A stretch of 64,000 nt of DNA from Stappia sp. (lineage in GTDB: Bacteria; Pseudomonadota; Alphaproteobacteria; Rhizobiales; Stappiaceae). A program made the translations under genes and the position numbers. Positions 8,780 through 17,855 of this stretch are shown piece by piece. The notes below the pieces were generated by a model. That model did no database searches. It had not been told where the DNA came from and saw only the letters and a program-made list of their open reading frames with translations. Every line of letters begins with the position of its first letter. Position 1 is the first letter of the stretch. The stretch is taken from positions 129,768 through 193,767 of the forward strand of contig PBLF01000009.1 in assembly GCA_002722295.1 (NCBI GenBank), written 5' to 3'.

Positions 8780-8809
8780 AAAGAGGCCACCCTTCGGGGC
8801 GGCCTCTTT
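8780..8809. terminator. Bidirectional terminator between MAPEG gene and sdhB
   Basis: AAAGAGGCC stem with GGCCTCTTT and a CTTCGGGG-type loop; A-run on one side and T-run on the other, so it can end both the plus-strand MAPEG transcript and the minus-strand sdh transcript. Confidence 0.85.
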
Positions 8810-8840
8810 CGTCTGCTGGTACGAGCAACGGGTCGCGTGA

Positions 8841-9623
8841 TCAGACGCGGCGCTCGACCATCATCTTCTTGATCTCGGCGATCGCCTTGGCCGGGTTCAG
8901 GCCCTTCGGACAGGCCTGCGAGCAGTTCATGATCGTGTGGCAGCGATAGAGGCGGAACGGATCCTCGAGGTTGTCGAGACGCTCGCCGGTGGCCTCGTCG
9001 CGCGAGTCGATCAGCCAGCGGTAGGCCTGCAGCAGCACGGCCGGGCCGAGATAGCGGTCGCCGTTCCACCAGTAGCTCGGGCAGGAGGTGGAACAGCAGG
9101 CACACAGGATGCACTCGTAGAGGCCGTCCAGCTTGACGCGATCCTCGTGCGACTGGCGCCACTCCTTCTCCGGGGCCGGCGTCGTAGTCTGCAGCCAGGG
9201 CTCGATCGACCGGTGCTGGGCATAGAAGCGCGTCAGGTCGGGCACCAGATCCTTGACCACCGGCATGTGCGGCAGCGGGTAGATCTTGACCACGTCGCCG
9301 GCAACCTCGTCCGTGCCCTTGGTACAGGCCAGCGTGTTGGTGCCGTCGATGTTCATGGCGCAGGAACCGCAGATGCCCTCACGGCAGGAGCGGCGGAACG
9401 TCAGCGTCGGGTCGATCTTGTTCTTGATGTAGATGAGACCGTCCAGAACCATCGGGCCGCAGTCGTCGGCATCGACGAAATAGGTGTCGATGCGCGGGTT
9501 GCGCCCGTCATCCGGGTTCCAGCGGTAGATCCTGTATTCGCGAAGGTTCGTCGCGCCCGCCGGCTTGTCCCAGACCTTGCCCTTGGCAACCTGCGAATTC
9601 TTGGGAAGCGTCAACTGCACCAT
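8841..9623 (-). CDS. sdhB: Succinate dehydrogenase iron-sulfur subunit
   Basis: SdhB carries electrons from the flavin in SdhA to ubiquinone in complex II on the cytoplasmic face of the inner membrane. The 260-residue protein has the [2Fe-2S] ligands in [12 protein letters not shown] with a fourth Cys in LACTKG, and the [4Fe-4S]/[3Fe-4S] ligands in [16 protein letters not shown] and later [17 protein letters not shown]. Length and all cysteines are normal. It is the last gene of the sdh operon but, unusually, is separated from sdhA by an FkbM methyltransferase gene; the gap to that gene is only 33 bases. A bidirectional terminator follows. Confidence 0.97.
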   Translation of the reverse strand: MVQLTLPKNSQVAKGKVWDKPAGATNLREYRIYRWNPDDGRNPRIDTYFVDADDCGPMVLDGLIYIKNKIDPTLTFRRSCREGICGSCAMNIDGTNTLACTKGTDEVAGDVVKIYPLPHMPVVKDLVPDLTRFYAQHRSIEPWLQTTTPAPEKEWRQSHEDRVKLDGLYECILCACCSTSCPSYWWNGDRYLGPAVLLQAYRWLIDSRDEATGERLDNLEDPFRLYRCHTIMNCSQACPKGLNPAKAIAEIKKMMVERRV

Positions 9624-9656
9624 ATCTCGTCGCTCCGCGTGTTCCGGGTCCGGCCC

Positions 9657-10523
9657 TCAGGCCCGCCCTCCCTCGGGTCGTGAAGCCTCAAGCTCCAGGA
9701 CCGTGTTGTCATCGGTCGCGCCCGTGGCGCGATAGCCAAGCCGGGCAAGGAGCGCGAGGCAGTCGTGCTCCCAATGCGCCCGGCAATTCGTCTCGATCAT
9801 CACCACGCGCGGCAGGCGCGTGGCCTCCAGCCCGGCGAGATAGGGCACCAGCACCCTGTCCTCGAAGCCCTCGACGTCGATCTTCAGGACGTCGACCCTC
9901 GCGATCCCCGCCTCGGCGAGCATGTCGGCGAGCGGGACGGTCGTCACGGGCCTCGCCCGCCAGTCGCCGGCCCATTCGCCGGTGGTCAGCTCCGGCACGA
10001 GCGTGGCGAAGCCGCAATTCGACGGCTCCGACCACAATGCCATCTCGCCATGCCGTTCGCCCACCGCCTTGCGCACGATCTCGACGCCGGCAAAACCGTT
10101 GGCCGCCACGTTGAAGGCCAGCCTGTCGGCGGTCGCCGGGTTCGCCTCGACGGCAAGAACCCTCGCCCCCGCGCGCGCCGCGGCCAGCGTGTGACTGCCC
10201 ACGTTGGCGCCGACATCAACGAAGACACAGCCCTCGCGCAGATGCCGGGCCAGAAGCGCGTGTTCGCCGCGCTCCGGCAGCCGCCCCTTCGCCAGGATCT
10301 TCCGGTCGTCGTAGTTCGAGCCCGGATAGAGCCTGAACCGCAGGCCGTCGGCCTCAGCATCGAAAGGTCCCGCCCACAGGCGGGAGACCAGCGCGCGCAC
10401 CCTCTTGCGAAGACTCGCGGCAAGGTCGTGACGGTCGGCGAGCTTCCACACGAAACGCTCCCACCCGCCGGCACGATAGGTGCCGAAGGGGGACGTCAGG
10501 TCCGGAACGAGCGTGGCCGTCAT
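9657..10523 (-). CDS. FkbM-family SAM-dependent methyltransferase
   Basis: A 288-residue protein with SAM-binding motif I FVDVGANVGSHTL at about residues 99-111, motif II acidic end AVEANP near 124-129, and the FkbM signature VLKIDVEGFE at about 212-221. The family contains O-methyltransferases acting on sugars, polyketides and lipids. Residues 1-90 are poorly matched and may be family-specific. It sits on the same strand between sdhA (88 bases upstream) and sdhB (33 bases downstream) and so would be expressed with succinate dehydrogenase. The substrate is unknown; no glycan or polyketide genes are near. An insertion into the operon, not a functional link, is the simpler reading. Confidence 0.85.
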   Translation of the reverse strand: MTATLVPDLTSPFGTYRAGGWERFVWKLADRHDLAASLRKRVRALVSRLWAGPFDAEADGLRFRLYPGSNYDDRKILAKGRLPERGEHALLARHLREGCVFVDVGANVGSHTLAAARAGARVLAVEANPATADRLAFNVAANGFAGVEIVRKAVGERHGEMALWSEPSNCGFATLVPELTTGEWAGDWRARPVTTVPLADMLAEAGIARVDVLKIDVEGFEDRVLVPYLAGLEATRLPRVVMIETNCRAHWEHDCLALLARLGYRATGATDDNTVLELEASRPEGGRA

Positions 10524-10611
10524 GACCGGGGCTCCTGTCGCAAGGGCCGGGGCGGGAGGGAAATTCCGGGGTAGGCCGACGTGACCCGCATCGTCCTTCC
10601 CGCCACGATCC

Positions 10612-12441
10612 TCAGTAGACGCGCGCCTTGGGCGCGATCTTCTTCGGGTCGATGCCGCCTTCGTCGATGGTCGTCAGCGGCTCGGTGACGACGGCGCGGT
10701 AGTCGAGCCTGACCTTGCCGGCCTCGTCGACCCAGGCAAGCGTGTGCTTGCGCCAGTTCTCGTCGTCGCGTCCGCCCAGCGGACCGTCCTTGTAGTCCTC
10801 GCGCGCATGCGCCCCGCGGCTCTCCTTGCGCGCCTCGGCGCCGTAGACCGTGGTGATGGCGTTTGCCATGAGGTTTTCCAGCTCGAGCGTCTCGACCAGA
10901 TCCGAGTTCCAGATCATCGAGCGGTCGGTCACCTTGAGATCCGGCAGTTCCGACCAGATCGCCGAGATGCGCTGGCACCCCTGCTCCAGGCTCTCCTGGG
11001 TGCGGAAGACGGCGGCATCCTCCTGCATGGCACGCTGCATCTTCTCGCGCAGGTCCGCCGTGGGGATCTTCCCGTCGGCGTGACGCAGCTTGTCGAAGCG
11101 GGCCATGATCTTGTCGCAGGACGCCTCGTTCGGGGTCGGCACGGGGGCCTTCCGGTCAATGGTCTCGCCGGCGCGAATCGCGGCGGCGCGACCGAACACC
11201 ACAAGGTCGATCAGCGAGTTGGAGCCCAGGCGGTTGGCGCCGTGGACCGAGGCGCAGCCCGCCTCGCCGACGGCCATCAGGCCCGGCTGGATCGCGTTGG
11301 GATCGTCCTTGGTCGGGTTCAGCACCTCGCCCCAGTAGTTGGTCGGGATGCCGCCCATGTTGTAGTGCACCGTCGGCAGCACCGGGATCGGCTCCTTGGT
11401 CACGTCGACACCGGCGAAGATGCGCGCCGATTCCGAGATGCCCGGCAGGCGCTCGCCCAGGATGTCGGGATCCAGGTGGTCGAGGTGCAGGAAGATGTGA
11501 TCCTTGTTCTTGCCGACGCCGCGGCCTTCACGGATCTCCATGGTCATGCAACGCGAGACCACGTCACGCGAGGCGAGATCCTTGGCCGAGGGGGCGTAGC
11601 GCTCCATGAAGCGTTCGCCCTCGGAGTTGACCAGATAGCCGCCCTCGCCGCGCGCGCCCTCGGTGATGAGGCAGCCCGCGCCATAGATGCCGGTCGGATG
11701 GAACTGGACGAACTCCATGTCCTGGAGCGGCAGGCCCGCGCGGGCCACCATTCCGCCGCCGTCGCCGGTGCAGGTATGGGCCGAGGTGGCGGAGAAATAG
11801 GCGCGGCCGTAGCCGCCGGTCGCCAGAACGACCATCTTCGCCAGGAAGCGGTGGATCGTGCCGTCATCGAGGTTCCAGGCGATCACGCCCTGGCAGACAC
11901 CGTCCTCGGACATGATCAGGTCGAGGGCGAAATACTCGATGTAGAACTCGGCGTTGTGGCGCAGCGACTGGCCATAGAGCGTGTGCAGGATGGCGTGACC
12001 CGTCCGGTCGGCCGCCGCACAGGTGCGCTGCACGGGAGGGCCGTCGCCGAAATTCTGCATGTGACCGCCGAAGGGCCGCTGGTAGATGCGGCCGTCCTCG
12101 GTGCGCGAGAAGGGCACGCCGTAGTGCTCCAGCTCGTAGACGGCCTTGGGCGCCTCGCGGGCAAGGTACTCCATGGCGTCGGTGTCTCCGAGCCAGTCGG
12201 AGCCCTTCACCGTGTCGTACATGTGCCACTGCCAGCTGTCGGGCGTCATGTTCTGGAGGCTGGCGGCAATGCCGCCCTGGGCGGCGACCGTGTGCGAGCG
12301 GGTCGGGAAGACCTTGGTGACGCAGGCTGTCCTCAGGCCCTGCTCGGCCATGCCCAGCGTCGCGCGAAGTCCGGCGCCACCGGCACCGACCACGACCACG
12401 TCGTAGTGGTGGTCGACAAAGGAATAGGCTCGTTCAGCCAT
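10612..12441 (-). CDS. sdhA: Succinate dehydrogenase flavoprotein subunit
   Basis: Catalytic subunit of complex II, oxidising succinate to fumarate with covalently bound FAD. At 609 residues it has the usual length. It begins with the FAD dinucleotide fold [13 protein letters not shown], has the His-flavin attachment region [11 protein letters not shown] near residue 48, and the substrate-binding [11 protein letters not shown] and [11 protein letters not shown] segments. The ATG at 12441 lies 4 bases after sdhD. The order sdhC-sdhD-sdhA is standard; sdhB is displaced by one gene. Confidence 0.98.
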   Translation of the reverse strand: MAERAYSFVDHHYDVVVVGAGGAGLRATLGMAEQGLRTACVTKVFPTRSHTVAAQGGIAASLQNMTPDSWQWHMYDTVKGSDWLGDTDAMEYLAREAPKAVYELEHYGVPFSRTEDGRIYQRPFGGHMQNFGDGPPVQRTCAAADRTGHAILHTLYGQSLRHNAEFYIEYFALDLIMSEDGVCQGVIAWNLDDGTIHRFLAKMVVLATGGYGRAYFSATSAHTCTGDGGGMVARAGLPLQDMEFVQFHPTGIYGAGCLITEGARGEGGYLVNSEGERFMERYAPSAKDLASRDVVSRCMTMEIREGRGVGKNKDHIFLHLDHLDPDILGERLPGISESARIFAGVDVTKEPIPVLPTVHYNMGGIPTNYWGEVLNPTKDDPNAIQPGLMAVGEAGCASVHGANRLGSNSLIDLVVFGRAAAIRAGETIDRKAPVPTPNEASCDKIMARFDKLRHADGKIPTADLREKMQRAMQEDAAVFRTQESLEQGCQRISAIWSELPDLKVTDRSMIWNSDLVETLELENLMANAITTVYGAEARKESRGAHAREDYKDGPLGGRDDENWRKHTLAWVDEAGKVRLDYRAVVTEPLTTIDEGGIDPKKIAPKARVY

Positions 12442-12445
12442 GTGT

Positions 12446-12829
12446 TCAGCCTCCGAAGCTGATCTTGAGAACGGCGAAGACCGACGCGAGGCCGATGAAA
12501 GCCGAGAAGAAGGTGTTGGCCATCAGCGCCAGGAACTTGGCTCCCTCGCCGTGGACATAGTCCTCGATGATGACCTGCATGCCGAGCTTCATGTGATAGA
12601 TGGCGCTGGTCACCACGAGCAGCATGACGATCGCCACGAGCGGGTTCGACAGCGCCGACACCACGGTGGCGTGGTCGCCGCCCTGAAGCGCGATCACGAG
12701 AACGATGAAGAAGCTCATCAGGAAGACGTTGGCCACCGCGGTAACCCGCTGGCGCCAGAAGTGGGTGGTGCCGTCCCGGGCCGAGCCCAGACCGCGAACC
12801 TTGCCGAGCGGCGTGCGCATGTCGGTCAT
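12446..12829 (-). CDS. sdhD: Succinate dehydrogenase membrane anchor subunit
   Basis: The 127-residue SdhD anchors complex II and helps form the haem b and quinone sites. Three hydrophobic helices are visible (about residues 26-47, 54-78 and 101-124). The histidine in [19 protein letters not shown] is the probable haem ligand, and the segment matches the family signature. The ATG at 12829 is preceded by GGGAGAAGACA; the longer open frame to 13099 overlaps sdhC and is rejected. It lies 11 bases after sdhC. Confidence 0.95.
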   Translation of the reverse strand: MTDMRTPLGKVRGLGSARDGTTHFWRQRVTAVANVFLMSFFIVLVIALQGGDHATVVSALSNPLVAIVMLLVVTSAIYHMKLGMQVIIEDYVHGEGAKFLALMANTFFSAFIGLASVFAVLKISFGG

Positions 12830-12840
12830 TGTCTTCTCCC

Positions 12841-13239
12841 TCAACGAACGGCGTAGCCGACGACCCACAGAAGGACCGTCACGACCACGGAGGCGACGAT
12901 CGTCGCCTTGGCCATCCACTCGCGCGCCTCGCGCCCGAAACCGTAGCCCATGTCCCAGACGAAATGGCGCAGGCCGCCCAGCATGTGATGCACCAGTGCC
13001 CAGGTGAATCCGAACAGGACGAGCCGGCCGAGGATCGAGCCGTAGATGTCGTTGACCAGGGCGAAATAATCCGGCCCTGCTGCGGCGGCCACCAGCCACC
13101 AGGCGACCAGAATCGTGCCGAAGTAAAGCGCGCCGCCGGTGATGCGGTGCACGATCGACATGACCATGGTCATGATAGGCTTGTAGATCTGCAGGTGCGG
13201 CGAAAGCGGCCGGTTGTTCTTGATACCGACATCCGACAT
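12841..13239 (-). CDS. sdhC: Succinate dehydrogenase cytochrome b556 subunit
   Basis: The 132-residue SdhC, first gene of the operon. It has [12 protein letters not shown] at the N-terminus, the family signature [13 protein letters not shown] at about residues 28-40, and [15 protein letters not shown] with the haem-ligand histidine. Three membrane helices are visible. GGGAGACAGGAGACAC before the ATG at 13239 is a strong ribosome-binding region. The leader contains a 20-base palindrome (13265-13284) that shares its core with one before mdh. Confidence 0.97.
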   Translation of the reverse strand: MSDVGIKNNRPLSPHLQIYKPIMTMVMSIVHRITGGALYFGTILVAWWLVAAAAGPDYFALVNDIYGSILGRLVLFGFTWALVHHMLGGLRHFVWDMGYGFGREAREWMAKATIVASVVVTVLLWVVGYAVR

Positions 13240-13264
13240 GGCGTGTCTCCTGTCTCCCTCGCCA

Positions 13265-13284
13265 TAACGTTTACGTAAACGTTA
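13265..13284. promoter_or_regulatory. Perfect 20-base palindrome upstream of sdhC
   Basis: TAACGTTTAC joined to its exact complement GTAAACGTTA, with TTTACGTAAA at the centre (13270-13279). It lies 26-45 bases before the sdhC start and about 20-39 bases downstream of the predicted transcription start. The spacing resembles that of the mdh site. A repressor site is inferred. Confidence 0.65.
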
Positions 13285-13310
13285 GGCACATCAGGACCTT
13301 GTCTGGATGC

Positions 13311-13339
13311 CTTCTAGCGCCATCGCGGCGGCTCGTCAA
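13311..13339 (-). promoter_or_regulatory. Putative promoter of sdhCDAB operon
   Basis: Minus strand TTGACG (13334-13339), 17-base spacer, TAGAAG (13311-13316); the start would be near 13304. It is the best hexamer pair in the 150-base gap before sdhC. Confidence 0.5.
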
Positions 13340-13389
13340 AGCATCCTATCGGCTGACATGCCTGAAGGATGGAAGAAAGGAAGACGAGG

Positions 13390-14070
13390 TCAAGGTTCCA
13401 CGCGTCGTGCTGACGTATAGGTTAACCGCTTGTGAAGGTGCACCATCATCACCGTCGCGAAGATGGGCGTGAGCAGGTTCAGGATCGGCACGGCGAGAAA
13501 GCCGGCGATGGCCAGGCCGCCCAGAAACACGGTCGTTCCATGGGCCTTGCGCATGGCGCGCGCCTCGTCCGGCGTACGGAACCGCATGGCCGCGAACTCG
13601 AAGAACTCGCGCCCGAGCAGGTAGCCGTTCACCAGAAAGAAGGCGACGAGATTGATGCCGGGAACCAGAAGCAGCAGCAGCGCCAGGATATTGCCGAGGA
13701 TGACGATGCCGGTGAACTTGATCGCCTGGGGCACAGCCTGGGCAAGCGGCAGGGCGCGGCCGGGCGGATCGGCGGGGTAGTCGTCGCGTTCCACCACCTC
13801 GGCGATATCGTCCTGCAGCAGGCCGGCGATGATCGCGGTAACGGGGGCGACGAGAAAGCCGAGCAGGAAGATCGCGCCGATGCCCGTGAGCAGGCTCAAC
13901 GCCGTTTCCAGCCAGGGATAGGGAAGCTGCACCAGCGTCGAGACCGCACCGTTGAGGCCGAGCCACACGACGAAGAGCAGCAGCAGCGTGTAGCCGAGCG
14001 TTTTCCAGAAGATGGCCCGCAGGGGCGGCTCGAAGATCTGGGAAAGCGCGCGCAGCGCGGAAGACAGCAT
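13390..14070 (-). CDS. CysZ/EI24-family membrane protein
   Basis: A 226-residue inner-membrane protein of the EI24/CysZ family. Hydrophobic helices lie near residues 22-45, 58-80, 126-155 and 186-212, and family landmarks include ALFLVNGYLLGREFFE-like sequence (here FFLVNGYLLGREFFEF) at about 149-164. E. coli CysZ is a sulfate channel; alphaproteobacterial members are annotated by homology only. The chosen ATG at 14070 gives an N-terminus that fits the family; a GTG at 14106 is an alternative. It is upstream of sdhC on the same strand but 150 bases away, with the sdh promoter in between. Confidence 0.75.
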   Translation of the reverse strand: MLSSALRALSQIFEPPLRAIFWKTLGYTLLLLFVVWLGLNGAVSTLVQLPYPWLETALSLLTGIGAIFLLGFLVAPVTAIIAGLLQDDIAEVVERDDYPADPPGRALPLAQAVPQAIKFTGIVILGNILALLLLLVPGINLVAFFLVNGYLLGREFFEFAAMRFRTPDEARAMRKAHGTTVFLGGLAIAGFLAVPILNLLTPIFATVMMVHLHKRLTYTSARRVEP

Positions 14071-14179
14071 GACGGGCGGGTTCCGGTTTCGGGTCGGGTC
14101 CTTCACGGGCCTCGGCCCGCCGGCCTCACGTAGGACCGCCGCGCGGGAAACGCAAGCGCCCGCCCGCGAGCGGGAGGCG

Positions 14180-15175
14180 TCAGCCCCGCCCTTCCGCCCA
14201 GTCGCGGATCAGCCAGTGGGCGATCGAAAGTTCGGGCGGCACCTTGAGCCCGTCGGGATGGGTGCCCGCGATCATGCTCAGCACCTCGTCCCGGGAGAAC
14301 CAGCGGCAGGCGTCGAGTTCGGTCGCGTCCATGACGATCTCGCGCGTTTCGGCGATGCCGTGGCACCCCATCATCAGGGACGCGGGAAACGGCCACGGCT
14401 GGCTGTAACGGTAGGTCACGGCGCCGACGACCACGCCGGCTTCCTCGTGCACCTCGCGGCGCACCGCCTCCTCCACCGTCTCGCCCGGCTCGATGAAGCC
14501 GGCAAGCGTGGAGAAGACGCCCTCCGGCAGGCGCGGCGGCCGGCCCATGAGGCAATCCTCGCCATGGGTGACGAGCATGATCGCGACCGGATCCGTGCGC
14601 GGGAAATGCAACCCGCCGCAGGAAGGACAATCGCGGCGATAGCCGCCCTGGGTCATTTCCGACTTTTCGCCGCAGCGCGAACAGAAACGATGGGTGGCGT
14701 GCCAGTGCAAAAGGCTGCTCGCCTGCGCGAGAAGCCCCAGATGGCCGGTCGGGATTTCGCCGCCAAGCGCGAGCGCGCGCATCTCGACGAGCGTGAACCC
14801 GGGGTGCGCGGCCTCGAACGCCTCCGTTTCGACGGGATCGCCGGCAAGGCCGACCCGCGCGGCGAAGACCGGAACGCCTTCCTCCGGCACGTCCGCCCCG
14901 GCCATGCCGACGCTCGACGCATCGCCGAAGCCCAGCAGCACCATGTCCTCGGGATCGGCGCCGAAGGCATCGGCGACCGCGCGCGGATTGAGAATCTCCG
15001 GCGGCGTTCCCCCGGCGCGCACGACCACCCGCCCGGCACAGAACAGGACGAAACGGGCCGACGCCGCCTCGCGCCGCAAACGCACCCACTCCGCATCGCC
15101 GCGATGTTCCGAGCGACGCTCGAGCGGATTGCCGCAATAGGAGAAACCGTGGTGGAGGCTGGCGGAGGAGGTCAT
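14180..15175 (-). CDS. nudC: NADH pyrophosphatase, NUDIX family
   Basis: A 331-residue NudC-type hydrolase that cleaves NADH or NAD-capped RNA to NMN(H) and AMP. It has the N-terminal NUDIX-like domain, a zinc ribbon with CSRCGEK and CPSC pairs (about residues 159-183), the NUDIX box GFIEPGETVEEAVRREVHEE (G-x5-E-x7-R-E-U-x-E-E pattern) at about 219-238, and the downstream QPWPFPASLM motif, which is diagnostic for NADH pyrophosphatases. The ATG at 15175 is chosen because GGGACC lies upstream and the extension to 15220 looks unlike protein. The HIT gene is 84 bases upstream on the same strand. Confidence 0.92.
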   Translation of the reverse strand: MTSSASLHHGFSYCGNPLERRSEHRGDAEWVRLRREAASARFVLFCAGRVVVRAGGTPPEILNPRAVADAFGADPEDMVLLGFGDASSVGMAGADVPEEGVPVFAARVGLAGDPVETEAFEAAHPGFTLVEMRALALGGEIPTGHLGLLAQASSLLHWHATHRFCSRCGEKSEMTQGGYRRDCPSCGGLHFPRTDPVAIMLVTHGEDCLMGRPPRLPEGVFSTLAGFIEPGETVEEAVRREVHEEAGVVVGAVTYRYSQPWPFPASLMMGCHGIAETREIVMDATELDACRWFSRDEVLSMIAGTHPDGLKVPPELSIAHWLIRDWAEGRG

Positions 15176-15253
15176 GCGGAAGGTCCCGGAATGGTCTTGC
15201 GAAGGCTGGAGGCGGGGCAACAGGGGCCGAATCCGGAAGGGCGTCCCGGAGAG

Positions 15254-15281
15254 GCGATTTCAGGCGGGCGATTTCAGGCGG
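15254..15281 (-). repeat. 14-base tandem duplication at the HIT gene stop
   Basis: GCGATTTCAGGCGG occurs twice head-to-tail. Because 14 is not a multiple of three, the second copy is read in another frame; the HIT stop codon lies in the copy nearer 15254. A recent slippage event that altered the last residues is inferred. Confidence 0.75.
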
Positions 15282-15685
15282 GCAGCGAGCGTGCGGGCAA
15301 GGGCCTCTCCCTTGCCGCGCGCCCAGGGCTCGGCGACACCCGAGCCCCACACGGGCCCCGGCCAGGCGGCATCGCCGACGACACGGGCGATCACATGCAC
15401 ATGAAGCTGGGGCACCATGTTTCCAAGGCTGCCGATATTGATCTTGTCGCAGACCTCGAGGCTGTCGCGCAACGCGTGGCTGGCGAGCGCGATCTCGCGC
15501 ATCAGCGTCTCCCGGTCCGCCTCCTCGAGGTCGATGATCTCGGAGGCGTCGGCGCACCGGGGCACCAGAAGCAGCCAGGGAAACCGTGCGTCGCGCATCA
15601 GGCGCACGGTGCAGAGAGGCAACTCGCAAACGGGAAGGCTGTCGCCTTCGAGGCGCTCGTCGAGCTTGAACACGGATGTGGCCAT
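15260..15685 (-). CDS. HIT-family hydrolase
   Basis: A 141-residue histidine-triad family protein, probably a nucleotide hydrolase or transferase in the cytoplasm. The signature reads QLHVHVIAR at about residues 93-101: the second and third histidines are present and the first position of the triad is glutamine, as in a common bacterial subfamily. GSLGNMVPQ precedes it. The ATG at 15685 is preceded by GGGAGGATC, a good ribosome-binding site. The extreme C-terminus has been changed by a 14-base duplication across the stop. It is upstream of nudC on the same strand, so the two nucleotide-cleaving enzymes may be co-transcribed. Confidence 0.88.
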   Translation of the reverse strand: MATSVFKLDERLEGDSLPVCELPLCTVRLMRDARFPWLLLVPRCADASEIIDLEEADRETLMREIALASHALRDSLEVCDKINIGSLGNMVPQLHVHVIARVVGDAAWPGPVWGSGVAEPWARGKGEALARTLAARLKSPA

Positions 15686-15869
15686 GCGATCCTCCCTGAC
15701 TGGCCGGCCGGCATCCGCCGAACCGCGCCGGCACTATAGCCCTCAGGTCTGCCGACGCCAGCCCCGCGCGACGATGCGATTGCAAAGCCTTCAAGGGACG
15801 GCCAAAGTGCGCTGCGCGCGCCGCAGGGGGGCGGTTCACACGCGCGACTTCACGGGAGGAGCCTGACGA

Positions 15870-17513
15870 ATGCTGCCAGAGGCAGACAGCTACGAGGCGC
15901 TCAGCGCCGCGTTTTCCTGGCACGTGCCGGAGCGCTACAACATCGGTCACGACGTCTGCGACAAGTGGGCCGGGATCGATCCCGATCGTGTCGCCATCGT
16001 TTCCATCTCCGAGGACGGCGTGCGCGAGGAGATCAGCTTCGCCGCCCTGCGCGCCCTGTCCAACCGCATCGCCAACCGGCTGGCGCGCGACGGTGTGCGT
16101 CCCGGCGACAGGGTCGGCGTTCTGCTGCCGCAGGCGGTGGAAACGGCCGCCACCCATATCGCCGCCCTGAAGCTTGGCGCGATCACCATTCCGCTCTTCA
16201 CGCTCTTCGGCGACGAGGCCCTGTCCTTCCGGCTCGGCGACAGCGGCGCCAGGGCCGTCGTCACCAACGCGCAGGGCGCGGAAAAGATCGCACGGATCCG
16301 CGCCGACCTGCCGGATCTTTCCGTGCTGTACTCGATCGAGGGCCCGCATTCGGGCTCAGGCGCATCGGACCTGCACGCGGCGATTGCCGGGGAAAGCGAG
16401 GACTTCACCGTCGCGGACACCTCGCGCGACGATCCGGCCATCCTGATCTACACCTCCGGCACCACCGGCCAGCCCAAGGGCGCCCTGCACGCCCACAGGG
16501 TGCTTCCCGGTCACCTTCCGGGCGTGGAGATGAGCCACGACCTGTTTCCGCAGCCGGGCGACTGGATCTGGACGCCGGCGGACTGGGCCTGGATCGGCGG
16601 ACTGATCGACGTTCTTCTGCCGGCGCTTCATCACGGGATCACCGTCGTCGCGCGCCGCTTTTCCAAGTTCACGGCCGAAGAGGCCTTTCGCCTGATGGCG
16701 CGGGAGAAGATCCGCAACGCCTTCCTGCCCCCCACCGCGCTGAAGCTGCTTCGCGCCTCCGGCCGCCCGCCGGAGGATGCACGCCTCTGCCTGCGCACGG
16801 TCGCCAGCGGCGGCGAGACACTCGGCGCGGAGCTGCTGGACTGGGGACGTGAGGTGCTCGGCGTCACCATCAACGAGTTCTACGGCCAGACCGAGTGCAA
16901 CATGATCGTCTCCTCCTGCGCGGCGATCATGGAGCCGAGGCCGGGGCTGATGGGTCGCGCCGTGCCCGGCCACGACGTGCGGATTGTAGACGCCGCCGGC
17001 CAGCCCCTGCCCGACGGAACGCCCGGCCTTGTCGGCGTGCGCCGGGGCGATCCGGTCATGTTCCTGCGCTACTGGAACAACCCGGCGGCGACGGAAGCGA
17101 AATTCGCGGGCGACTTCCTGCTTACCGGCGACATGGGCGTGCGCGAGCCCGACGGCTTCCTGCGGTTCGTCGGACGTGACGACGACATCATCACCTCCGC
17201 CGGCTATCGCATCGGACCAGGCGAAATCGAGGACTGCCTGATCGGTCACAGCGCGGTCGCGATGGCCGGCGTCGTGGGCAAGCCCGACCCGGTGCGAACC
17301 GAGATCGTGAAGGCCTATGTCGTGCTGGCCGCGGGCCACGAACCCTCGGACGACCTTGCCCGCGCGTTGCAGGAGCATGTGAAGACGCGACTCGCCGCCC
17401 ACGAATACCCGCGCGAGATCGCCTTCGTGGACGCCCTGCCGATGACGACGACCGGCAAGATCATCCGCCGCGACCTGCGCGCAAGGGCGGCCGGGGAGAC
17501 GGACGCGGGCTGA
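15870..17513 (+). CDS. Acyl-CoA synthetase (AMP-forming, medium-chain type)
   Basis: A 547-residue member of the ANL superfamily that activates a carboxylic acid to its CoA thioester through an acyl-AMP. Motifs in order are the P-loop YTSGTTGQPKG at about 194-204, the aromatic-rich TPADWAWIGGL, YGQTE near 337, LLTGDMGVREPDG with the ribose-binding Asp, and the C-terminal lysine in TTGKIIRRDL. The WTPADWAWIGG segment is typical of the medium-chain (ACSM-like) group rather than of acetyl-CoA synthetase. A strong GGGAGGAG site precedes the ATG at 15870. The gene is monocistronic, ending at a clear terminator. The acid substrate is not predictable. Confidence 0.88.
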   Translation: MLPEADSYEALSAAFSWHVPERYNIGHDVCDKWAGIDPDRVAIVSISEDGVREEISFAALRALSNRIANRLARDGVRPGDRVGVLLPQAVETAATHIAALKLGAITIPLFTLFGDEALSFRLGDSGARAVVTNAQGAEKIARIRADLPDLSVLYSIEGPHSGSGASDLHAAIAGESEDFTVADTSRDDPAILIYTSGTTGQPKGALHAHRVLPGHLPGVEMSHDLFPQPGDWIWTPADWAWIGGLIDVLLPALHHGITVVARRFSKFTAEEAFRLMAREKIRNAFLPPTALKLLRASGRPPEDARLCLRTVASGGETLGAELLDWGREVLGVTINEFYGQTECNMIVSSCAAIMEPRPGLMGRAVPGHDVRIVDAAGQPLPDGTPGLVGVRRGDPVMFLRYWNNPAATEAKFAGDFLLTGDMGVREPDGFLRFVGRDDDIITSAGYRIGPGEIEDCLIGHSAVAMAGVVGKPDPVRTEIVKAYVVLAAGHEPSDDLARALQEHVKTRLAAHEYPREIAFVDALPMTTTGKIIRRDLRARAAGETDAG

Positions 17514-17521
17514 AAACCGAC

Positions 17522-17550
17522 GGGGCGGCGGATGCCGCCCCCAAGTTTTT
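17522..17550 (+). terminator. Rho-independent terminator after acyl-CoA synthetase gene
   Basis: GGGGCGGC-GGAT-GCCGCCCC stem-loop followed by CAAGTTTTT, 8 bases after the stop codon. Confidence 0.88.
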
Positions 17551-17552
17551 CC

Positions 17553-17581
17553 TTGCATCGGGCCGTCCGAATCCCGATATA
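17553..17581 (+). promoter_or_regulatory. Promoter of the SRP RNA gene
   Basis: TTGCAT (17553-17558), 17-base spacer, GATATA (17576-17581). The predicted start near 17588 coincides with the first base of the SRP RNA stem. Confidence 0.7.
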
Positions 17582-17586
17582 GGGCG

Positions 17587-17688
17587 TCGGGAGGTTGGTG
17601 GTGGACGAGCCACTCGCCAACCGGGTCAGGTCCGGAAGGAAGCAGCCCCAACGAGTCGCGGCACGGGTCACCGTGCCAGCCTCCCACC
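17587..17688 (+). ncRNA. ffs: Signal recognition particle 4.5S-type RNA
   Basis: RNA component of the signal recognition particle, which binds Ffh and targets nascent membrane proteins. The invariant domain IV loop GGTCAGGTCCGGAAGGAAGC is present, followed by AGCCC. The ends pair: GGGAGGTTGG at the 5' side with CCAGCCTCCC at the 3' side. Length of about 100 bases fits the short alphaproteobacterial form. A matching promoter lies directly upstream and dnaX follows, the usual gene order. Ends are accurate to a few bases. Confidence 0.95.
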
Positions 17689-17855
17689 CTCATCTCTCCG
17701 TTTCACGTCTTCTCCCTGCCTTCCAGACAGGGATCGCCGGTGCTCCACGCACCGGGGCATTCCCTTGCGTGGCCATGCACAGGCGCGCGGGGAAATCTCC
17801 GCGACGCGGGAAATGCCCCCTCTACATCGGCCGCGCGGGCGGGTAATGTCGCGTC

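Noticed and set aside
13286..13389. Small gene between sdhC and the CysZ-like gene
   Set aside because: Open frames are very short and the stretch is explained by the sdh promoter and operator.
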